A DNA stretch of 12,163 nucleotides from an uncultured Steroidobacter sp. (GTDB lineage Bacteria; Pseudomonadota; Gammaproteobacteria; Steroidobacterales; Steroidobacteraceae), in contig NZ_CALFXI010000039.1 of NCBI RefSeq assembly GCF_937958065.1, positions 1 to 12,163 on the forward strand, written 5' to 3'. Below are positions 6,809 to 12,163 of this stretch, piece after piece. Numbering within the stretch: position 1 is the first letter of the stretch; each line of letters begins with the position of its first letter. A program made the translations under genes and the position numbers. The notes below the pieces were generated by a model. That model saw only the letters and a list, made by a program, of their open reading frames with translations, had not been told where the DNA came from and did not search any database.

Positions 6809-8193
6809 TGCGTACTCGAACCTCGACCTGGCTGTTCGCCCTGCTCTGCTGCACGCTCGGCGGCTGCATGCTCGCGAACCGTCCGCCGCCACGCAACGCT
6901 GGCATCACCCCACCGCAGCAATGGCGTGTTTCGATCGGCCCGACCGTCGAGATCGAACGCCAGTGGTGGCATGGCTACGGCGATCCCGTGCTCGACAAAC
7001 TGATCGAGCGCGCTCTGACCAACAACGCCGATGTGGGCATCGCCGCGGCCCGGGTCCGGCAAGCACAGGCCCAGGAGCGTCAGGCTCGATCGCGCCTCTC
7101 CCCTTCGCTCGATCTCACCGTCGTCGGTGCTCGTGCTCGTTCGCTGTCTGCGTTCGGCACGCCGCTGACGACCTCGTCGCTCGAACCTCAATTGCAGGCC
7201 GCCTGGGAAGTGGATCTGTTCGGTCGCGTTCGCGATCTCGCCGGCGCCGCGCGACAGCAGTACTTTGCGAGTGAGGCGGCTCGCGACGCCATCATCCTTG
7301 CCGTCGCATCGGCCACCGCCAGCTCATACATCACATTGTGCGCGCTCGATTCACGACTGGAAGTGACTCGCCAGACGCTCAGGGCGCGCGCCGAAGCGCT
7401 CCACATCGCACAGTCCAGAGCGCGCGTCGGATACTCCTCTCGCCTCGAGCTCGCGCAAGCTCAGGCCGAATACGAAGCGACTGCGCAGTCCATCCCACAG
7501 CTCGAGCTTGCGATCGCGCAACAGGAAAACGCGCTGAGCTCGCTGATCGGTGAACCACCCGGCTCGATCGAGCGCGGTGTTGCCCTGGCCGAGCTGCACA
7601 TCCCGCCAATTCCGGCCGGCCTGCCCGCCGACGTGCTGCGCCGTCGGCCAGACATTGCGCAAGCCGAATATCAGCTTGCCGCCAGCGACCTCAACCTCGC
7701 CGCGGCTCGCAAGGCGTTCCTGCCGAATCTGCAGCTCACCGGCGCGGCCGGCGCGGTGTCCGCGACCGAGCTATCGAGCGATCCCATCAGTTTGTTTTCC
7801 ATCGGCGCAAGCGTGCTCTCGCCGATTCTCGACGCGGGCCTCGCCTCGGCCCAGCGCGATGAGGCTGCAGCGTTGCGAGATCAAGCGGCTTTCAACTACC
7901 GCACGACCGTTCTCGATGCGCTCACCGAAGTCGAGAACAGTCTGAGCGCTCTGCAACGCCTCGCCGAACAAGCCGAACACGTCGAAGCTCAACGCAACGC
8001 ACTCGCCGAGGCGCTGCGTCATGCGACCAATCGTTACCAGGCTGGCTATTCTCCTTACCTGGATCAACTGGACGCGCAACGCGGCTTGCTGTCGGCAGAA
8101 TTGGCGCTGGTGCAGATTCAGGCCGACGGCTTGACCGCCAGTGTGAATCTATATCGAGCCATGGGAGGCGGCTGGCAGGCACCGAATCGCTGA
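6808..8193 (+). CDS. Outer-membrane efflux lipoprotein (TolC/OprM, NodT family)
   Basis: This is the trimeric exit channel of the tripartite pump. The 461-residue product starts with a lipoprotein signal peptide whose lipobox is L17-G-G-C20, so the mature protein should be acylated on Cys20. Two tandem outer-membrane-efflux (OEP) repeats follow. The first includes WWHGYGDPVLDKLIERALTNN; the second starts near residue 272 with the diagnostic PADVLRRRPDIAQAEYQLAA and includes FLPNLQLTGAAG. Long helices rich in Ala, Gln and Glu form the periplasmic tunnel. ATG 6808 is chosen: it shares one base with the adaptor stop (TGATG), and AGGGGG at 6795-6800 lies 7 nt upstream. GTG 6805 (one codon earlier, a 4-nt overlap) is equally possible. 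The order pump-adaptor-channel with overlapping junctions indicates one operon. Loss of any reading frame is not seen. Confidence 0.93.
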   Translation: MRTRTSTWLFALLCCTLGGCMLANRPPPRNAGITPPQQWRVSIGPTVEIERQWWHGYGDPVLDKLIERALTNNADVGIAAARVRQAQAQERQARSRLSPSLDLTVVGARARSLSAFGTPLTTSSLEPQLQAAWEVDLFGRVRDLAGAARQQYFASEAARDAIILAVASATASSYITLCALDSRLEVTRQTLRARAEALHIAQSRARVGYSSRLELAQAQAEYEATAQSIPQLELAIAQQENALSSLIGEPPGSIERGVALAELHIPPIPAGLPADVLRRRPDIAQAEYQLAASDLNLAAARKAFLPNLQLTGAAGAVSATELSSDPISLFSIGASVLSPILDAGLASAQRDEAAALRDQAAFNYRTTVLDALTEVENSLSALQRLAEQAEHVEAQRNALAEALRHATNRYQAGYSPYLDQLDAQRGLLSAELALVQIQADGLTASVNLYRAMGGGWQAPNR

Positions 8194-8256
8194 CCCCGGC
8201 CGGGAACTTGTGGTTCGGCGGATCGATTGAACGGGTTTCGACCGCACGGTGCTGCC

Positions 8257-8634
8257 ATGATCAATCATGTCTCGCTCGGGACCAACGACATAGCGCGCGC
8301 ACGGCGATTCTACGATCCCATCTTCGCGCTGCTCGGTCTTCGTTTGCTCAAGTCCGACGAAACCGGCGCGCACTACGGCACCGGCGAAATTCTGTTCAGC
8401 CTGGTGGCGCCGACCAACAGACAACCGGCTACCGCTGGCAACGGCACTCACGTCGCGTTTCAAGCTCGCAGCCGCAAGATGGTCGATGAGTTCCACACCA
8501 TCGCATTGAAGAACGGCGGACGCAGCGACGGCGCGCCCGGCATCCGCCCCGAATACGACGCTCACTACTACGGCGCCTTCGTGCTCGATCCAGACGGCAA
8601 CAAAATCGAAGCGGTGAGCTACTCGGCCGAGTAA
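8257..8634 (+). CDS. VOC-superfamily (glyoxalase/bleomycin-resistance fold) protein
   Basis: The 125-residue product is a single VOC domain made of two beta-alpha-beta-beta-beta modules. Module one begins MINHVSLGTNDIARARRFYD; module two begins at GNGTHVAFQA and ends at the typical YGAFVLDPDGNKIEAVSY. The residues that would bind a divalent metal are present at the standard positions: H4, H65 and E118. This suggests a metal-dependent enzyme rather than a pure drug-binding protein. Family members include glyoxalase I, extradiol dioxygenases and fosfomycin or bleomycin resistance proteins; nothing here picks one. ATG 8257 fits the family N-terminus, whereas TTG 8227 would add ten unrelated residues. 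No good Shine-Dalgarno is visible. It starts 63 nt after the efflux channel gene on the same strand and may be read from the efflux operon, or be separate. The gap holds only the palindrome CCCGGCCGGG (8195-8204). Confidence 0.85.
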   Translation: MINHVSLGTNDIARARRFYDPIFALLGLRLLKSDETGAHYGTGEILFSLVAPTNRQPATAGNGTHVAFQARSRKMVDEFHTIALKNGGRSDGAPGIRPEYDAHYYGAFVLDPDGNKIEAVSYSAE

Positions 8635-8645
8635 CTCCGCAGTGT

Positions 8646-8672
8646 GAATCTTTCGTGACGGACGAAGGATTC
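8646..8672 (+). terminator. Strong hairpin after the VOC gene
   Basis: GAATCTTTCGT (8646-8656) pairs with ACGAAGGATTC (8662-8672) over 11 positions around the 5-nt loop GACGG. The only imperfection is one T/G pair (8651 with 8667), which is a G-U wobble in plus-strand RNA but an A-C mismatch in minus-strand RNA, so the structure favours rightward transcription. It begins 12 nt after the VOC stop. A T-rich stretch (TTGTCGTCTTT, 8681-8691) lies 8 nt further on rather than directly after the stem, so it is at best an imperfect intrinsic terminator. It could also be part of the leader of the TonB receptor gene. Confidence 0.5.
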
Positions 8673-8690
8673 CGCGGCCATTGTCGTCTT

Positions 8691-8719
8691 TGAACCCGAG
8701 GTCCATTCACAAGGGTTCA
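8691..8719 (+). promoter_or_regulatory. Inverted repeat covering the ribosome-binding site of the TonB receptor gene
   Basis: TGAACCC (8691-8697) and GGGTTCA (8713-8719) are perfect 7-bp reverse complements with a 15-nt spacer; two G-U pairs could lengthen the stem. The right arm contains the GGG of the best Shine-Dalgarno, AAGGG at 8711-8715, which lies 8 nt before ATG 8724. Folding would hide the ribosome-binding site, so this could be translational control or, as DNA, a repressor or activator site. No function is shown by sequence alone. Confidence 0.4.
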
Positions 8720-8723
8720 GGCG

Positions 8724-11700
8724 ATGCTGTCATCCCCCCGCCGTACGCCAGCGTCCATCGCGGCCGCCGTGGCTGCGGCCCTTTGCCTTGTTTCGACCGC
8801 GCAGGCACAGGTCGCCACCTTCGATGTTCCTTCGCAGGTTGCGGCGAACGGCGTACGCGCGTTTGCCAAGCAAGCAGGCATTCAAATCATCCTGGCAGGC
8901 AGCGCCGCCGAAGGCCGGTTCACCAATGCCGTGCGCGGCCAGATCGAGACGCGCAATGCGCTCGACCAGCTGTTGTCCGGCACGGGGCTGGTGGTTCGCT
9001 CCTACGACGGCAAGACCGCGATTCTCGACGTCGCCGAACTAGCCGCAGGAGCCGATACCGCTCCCATGGAGCAGATCGTCGTGACGGGCTCTCACATTGC
9101 GAGGTCGGAGCTCGAGTCCGCAATGCCGATCGGCGTGGTCAACATGGACATCGCTCTGAAGCAAGGCAAGACCACGGCCTACGAAACGGTGCTGCGCGAC
9201 GTCGCCGTTGGCCCGGGCAACGGACCTTTCAACAGTGCACCGGAAGGTCAGTACGACGGCGGCATGGCCACCATCGAGTTGCGCAACATGGGCGTGAGCC
9301 GTTCGCTGACGCTGGTCGACGGCCGCCGCAGAGTCTCTGGTGCCGCCTCCTCGTCCGCAGTCGACATCAACATGATTCCGCCGTCGATGATCGACCGCAT
9401 CGAGATCATCACTGGCGGCGCTGCCGCGGTTTACGGGGCCGATGCAGTGACAGGCGCGGCGAACATCATCACCAGGAAAGATTTCGAGGGACTGGAAATT
9501 TCCGCCAGCACCGGCACGACCGAACACGGCGGCGGTGACAAGACTCAAGTCTCCCTGGTCGCAGGCACCCGTTTCGCGGACGAGCGCGGCTCCATCACGA
9601 TCGGCGGCACTTATCTGAAGAACGAGCCCATCTATTTCCATCAGCGCTATTCGAAAGACACCAACATCCAGTATCAGACCAACCCGGCCAATACCGGTGC
9701 GCATGACGGGATCCCGGATCGGATCGTCTACTACCACATGACCAACCTGTATCTGCAGCCCGAGCCAAACATCTATGTGGGTGGGCAGACGTATCTGCTG
9801 AATCCGGACGGCACGGCCCGCATCGGCACCTACGACACCTGCCTGTCGAGCTGCAACAGCGCGCGCTCGGCGGGCGACGGCGGCTCGCCGCAGAGCCAGT
9901 ACTGGAGCGATTTCCTGATCGCGCCGATCGAGACTGCGTCGTTCATCGGCCGGTTCGATTACCAGTTGAATGATTGGCTCAGCTACGGTCTGCGCTTCGA
10001 CTACGGACGCTCCAAGTACGATGCCTACCGCCGGCCTTACCGCGATGACGAGCGCACCACCTGGCTGAACGGCGCCGGCGGCGCGACCGCGTACCTCGAT
10101 AATCCATATCTGCCCGACTCCTTCCGGCAGATCATGGTCGCGAATGGCCTCACCTCGACGCCGCTACGTCGCAGCTACGAAATCTTCGGCCAGATGGGCG
10201 ATGTGAGCGATCGGCAGAGCTTGACCGTCGGCAACACCTTCCAGGGCGAGTTGCCCGGCGGATTTCAATGGGAGGCTTTCTGGCAATACGGCCGTAGCAC
10301 CAACGATATCGCTGCCTACAACGCCACGAGGGCCTCTCGATTCATCGCCGCTCGCGACGTGATCTCCGATCCGGTCACCGGCGAACCGGTCTGCCGAGAC
10401 GCCGCCGCGCGTGCGGCGGGATGCGTGCCGTTCAATATCTTCAGCTTCGATGAGCTGACGCCGGAACAGCGCGACTACATGATCGCCACGCGTCGGAAAC
10501 ATCGCGAGAACACCCAGACGGTGTACGGCGGCAATCTCAAGGGCAGCCTGTTCTCTCTGCCCGCGGGCGAGGTGCAAGCCGTCGTCGGCGTCGAGCATCG
10601 CAAAGAGACCGTCGACAACGTCGACGACAACCTCGCCGCTCCGCCGGAGAACGAGCTGTCGCATCTCGGAAACTGGGCACCGTACGAGCCTGCGTTGAAG
10701 GCCGCGAATGATGTGTCGGAGGCGTACGCTGAGCTGGTCGTGCCGGTTCTGACGGATATGCCGTTTGCGCAGCGGCTGACCGTCGAAGGCGCTTACCGCT
10801 ATTCCGACTACAGCGACTTCGAGTCGACCAACACGTGGAAGCTCGGGGGCAACTGGATGCCGATCGAAGGACTGACGTTCCGGGCCGTGAAATCCCGCAG
10901 CGTGCGCGTGCCGAACTTCGGCGAGTTGTACGCCTCGCGCGCAGTTCAGGCCATCGGTTTGAGTGACCCCTGCATGGGGACCAACTACAACGCCAACCCC
11001 ACGCGAGCGCGCAATTGTGCAGCACTCGGCATTTCTGCACCGCTGCCGCACCAGATCTACACGGGCTACGTGATCAGCGGCGGCAACCCGGACGTGAATC
11101 CGGAAACCTCGGACAGCTCCAGCATCGGCCTGGTGTGGCAACCCGGCTTCCTGCGCGGCTTCGACCTGACGCTCGATTACTGGCACATCAACATCGACAA
11201 CATCATCACCGCACTGTCGCGCACCGACATCCCCAACCTGTGCGTCGACCTGCCGTCGATCGACAACGAGTTCTGCGGCCGCGTCACCCGCGACGCGAAT
11301 CAGGTCGTGATGTGGGTCGATACCAGCGTCATCAACGCGTCCATGTCGGACGCCAAGGGCATCGATATCGGCGCGAACTATCGGATGCCGCTCGGCCAGG
11401 GCACGTTGAGCCTCGGGCTGCGCGGCAGTTACCTGATGCAGTTCGAGACGACCACGCTGCCGGGCGTTTCATCGAGCGTCATTCGCTACGACGGCGGTTA
11501 TCAAAACCCGCGATTCAGAGCCACCTTGTTCACGAGCTACGTGTTCGGCGACTGGGACATCGCCCTGGATACCCGCTTCTGGAGCAGCGCCAAGCTGTAT
11601 CCCAATGCAAAAACCGACGAGGAGTACGACGACAACCGCGTGGGCGCGCAGATCTACAACGACCTGAGCGTCGGCTGGCAAATGAGCGATCACGTGACGT

Positions 11701-11831
11701 TCCGCAGCGGCATCAACAACGTGCGCGATGTCGACGCACCCTATCACCCCGGCACCTACTACCAAGGCGGCGGCGGCGTGTACGACGTGTACGGCCGGTA
11801 CTTCTTCGGGAGCGTCAAGTTCACCTTCTGA
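8724..11831 (+). CDS. TonB-dependent outer-membrane receptor with N-terminal STN domain
   Basis: This 1035-residue active transporter imports a ligand across the outer membrane with TonB energy. A Sec signal peptide ends at about AQA28. Residues 30-105 form an STN (secretin/TonB short N-terminal) domain: FDVPSQVAANGVRAFAKQAG, then NALDQLLSGTGLVVRS. A TonB-box-like MEQIVVTGS starts at residue 115. The plug domain (about 125-255) has the conserved IDRIEIITGGAAAVYGADAV. The 22-strand barrel fills the rest and ends in a terminal phenylalanine (VKFTF), the outer-membrane assembly signal. Eight mature cysteines fall in four local pairs (373/377, 557/567, 750/765, 840/851), probably loop disulfides. 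Homologues of this type in xanthomonads and caulobacters are long, and their ligands (siderophores, glycans, aromatic or steroid compounds) are mostly unproven. STN domains normally pass a signal to a FecR-like anti-sigma factor; none is encoded here. ATG 8724 has AAGGG 8 nt upstream. Confidence 0.94.
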   Translation: MLSSPRRTPASIAAAVAAALCLVSTAQAQVATFDVPSQVAANGVRAFAKQAGIQIILAGSAAEGRFTNAVRGQIETRNALDQLLSGTGLVVRSYDGKTAILDVAELAAGADTAPMEQIVVTGSHIARSELESAMPIGVVNMDIALKQGKTTAYETVLRDVAVGPGNGPFNSAPEGQYDGGMATIELRNMGVSRSLTLVDGRRRVSGAASSSAVDINMIPPSMIDRIEIITGGAAAVYGADAVTGAANIITRKDFEGLEISASTGTTEHGGGDKTQVSLVAGTRFADERGSITIGGTYLKNEPIYFHQRYSKDTNIQYQTNPANTGAHDGIPDRIVYYHMTNLYLQPEPNIYVGGQTYLLNPDGTARIGTYDTCLSSCNSARSAGDGGSPQSQYWSDFLIAPIETASFIGRFDYQLNDWLSYGLRFDYGRSKYDAYRRPYRDDERTTWLNGAGGATAYLDNPYLPDSFRQIMVANGLTSTPLRRSYEIFGQMGDVSDRQSLTVGNTFQGELPGGFQWEAFWQYGRSTNDIAAYNATRASRFIAARDVISDPVTGEPVCRDAAARAAGCVPFNIFSFDELTPEQRDYMIATRRKHRENTQTVYGGNLKGSLFSLPAGEVQAVVGVEHRKETVDNVDDNLAAPPENELSHLGNWAPYEPALKAANDVSEAYAELVVPVLTDMPFAQRLTVEGAYRYSDYSDFESTNTWKLGGNWMPIEGLTFRAVKSRSVRVPNFGELYASRAVQAIGLSDPCMGTNYNANPTRARNCAALGISAPLPHQIYTGYVISGGNPDVNPETSDSSSIGLVWQPGFLRGFDLTLDYWHINIDNIITALSRTDIPNLCVDLPSIDNEFCGRVTRDANQVVMWVDTSVINASMSDAKGIDIGANYRMPLGQGTLSLGLRGSYLMQFETTTLPGVSSSVIRYDGGYQNPRFRATLFTSYVFGDWDIALDTRFWSSAKLYPNAKTDEEYDDNRVGAQIYNDLSVGWQMSDHVTFRSGINNVRDVDAPYHPGTYYQGGGGVYDVYGRYFFGSVKFTF

Positions 11832-12043
11832 GGCGCAACGGCCGCGCTGCGGAGTGGCGTTTAGCGGCGGTCTTCAGCAACGCAGACCGGTCGGGTCGAG
11901 TGCCTGAGAAATCGGGTCTGCGGGATCGGCAGAAAGAGTGTAATATCGCGCGCCGCGGGGCGAGTCGCCGGGCGCGCAAGCTAGCGCAGCCGCCATTTGC
12001 CCCGAGCGGAAACCGCCGCACAACAATGACTTAGACCCCAAAG
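11832..12043. other. Non-coding stretch with GC-rich hairpins
   Basis: About 210 nt between the TonB receptor stop and the tRNA promoter contain no convincing gene on either strand. CGGTCT (11868-11873) can pair with AGACCG (11884-11889), a weak candidate terminator without T-tract. A stronger structure has GCGCGCC (11948-11954) paired with GGCGCGC (11971-11977), enclosing a second stem GGCG/CGCC (11959-11962 with 11966-11969). An isolated -10-like TAATAT (11941-11946) sits directly before it, but no -35 box stands at the right distance. Its role is unknown; termination of the receptor transcript is the simplest guess. Confidence 0.4.
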
Positions 12044-12072
12044 TTGTCGTAGAAAGTGCGGCCGTGTAGCAT
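12044..12072 (+). promoter_or_regulatory. Sigma-70-like promoter of the tRNA-Pro gene
   Basis: TTGTCG (12044-12049) and TAGCAT (12067-12072) match the -35 and -10 consensus at four of six positions each and are separated by exactly 17 nt. Transcription would start near 12079-12080, a few bases before the first tRNA nucleotide at 12084. Correct spacing and position directly before a stable RNA gene make this plausible in spite of the imperfect boxes. Confidence 0.55.
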
Positions 12073-12083
12073 CGCTTCTGTGT

Positions 12084-12160
12084 CGGGACGTGGCGCAGCC
12101 TGGTAGCGCACTTGCATGGGGTGCAAGGGGTCGCGAGTTCGAATCTCGCCGTCCCGACCA
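12084..12160 (+). tRNA. tRNA-Pro, anticodon GGG
   Basis: The 77-nt gene folds into a full cloverleaf and reads proline codons CCC and CCU. The acceptor stem is CGGGACG (12084-12090) with CGTCCCG (12150-12156), all 7 bp. The D stem is GCGC/GCGC (12093-12096 with 12106-12109) around AGCCTGGTA. The anticodon stem is CTTGC/GCAAG (12111-12115 with 12123-12127) with loop ATGGGGT, anticodon GGG at 12118-12120. The T stem is GCGAG/CTCGC with loop TTCGAAT. Discriminator A (12157) and an encoded CCA (12158-12160) complete it. The layout closely follows the E. coli proline tRNA of the same anticodon. The window ends three bases later, so an integrated element or further genes beyond the 3' end cannot be seen. 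Confidence 0.97.
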
Positions 12161-12163
12161 ATC

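Noticed and set aside
10164..11186. 340-codon minus-strand ORF inside the TonB receptor gene
   Set aside because: It is a shadow frame. The plus strand encodes continuous beta-barrel sequence across it.
11874..12161. Minus-strand ORF of 95 codons beginning MVGTARFELATPCTPCKC
   Set aside because: Its first 26 or so codons are the reverse complement of the tRNA-Pro gene. The GTARFELATP wording is a familiar false protein produced by translating antisense tRNA; the rest covers non-coding DNA.
12084..12163. Possible attachment site of an integrated element in the tRNA-Pro gene
   Set aside because: tRNA genes are common integration sites, but there is no integrase, no direct repeat of the tRNA 3' end in the window, and the sequence stops three bases after CCA.
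1..12163. CRISPR arrays, insertion sequences or phage genes
   Set aside because: No regularly spaced direct repeats, transposase or integrase motifs, or phage-type genes were seen on either strand.

Overview
The window is high-GC, densely packed bacterial DNA with outer-membrane features: a TonB-dependent receptor, a TolC/OprM-type lipoprotein and a tripartite efflux system. It is therefore from a Gram-negative. The glycogen debranching enzyme, the Xanthomonas/Caulobacter-style TonB receptor with an N-terminal STN domain, and a proline tRNA (GGG) with encoded CCA fit a gammaproteobacterium of the Xanthomonadales or Steroidobacteraceae kind. That placement is inference; no marker gene in the window fixes it.

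Layout. Positions 1-72 hold the last 23 codons of an upstream gene whose stop overlaps the TTG start of glgX (69-2267, glycogen debranching). A small RidA/YjgF-family gene follows (2373-2726). It converges on a minus-strand gene for an exported beta-lactamase-fold serine hydrolase (2745-3845); an 11-bp perfect hairpin lies between them and contains the hydrolase stop codon. Divergent from the hydrolase is a three-gene efflux operon: a 14-helix MFS pump (3988-5655), an EmrA/HlyD-type adaptor (5666-6808) and an OprM/NodT-type outer-membrane lipoprotein channel (6808-8193). Its junctions overlap or nearly touch, and the first contains a 5-codon mini-ORF that could relay ribosomes from pump to adaptor. 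A VOC-fold protein (8257-8634) follows on the same strand. Two inverted repeats (8646-8672 and 8691-8719) then precede a 1035-residue TonB-dependent receptor (8724-11831), and the second could hide its ribosome-binding site. After about 250 bases with no convincing gene, a tRNA-Pro(GGG) with its own plausible promoter ends the window.

How the genes work together. The efflux trio should form one inner-membrane to outer-membrane pump for a small, probably amphipathic compound. No regulator gene accompanies it here. The divergent serine hydrolase and the downstream VOC protein could belong to the same detoxification theme, but only position suggests this. GlgX is probably the end of a glycogen/alpha-glucan operon that continues to the left. 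The TonB receptor has an STN signalling domain but no FecI/FecR pair in the window, so its regulator, if any, is elsewhere.

I see no clearly undescribed multi-gene system. The most unusual items are the relay mini-ORF at the pump/adaptor junction, the two-hairpin leader of the TonB receptor, and the efflux pump's lack of the usual MFS motifs A and C.
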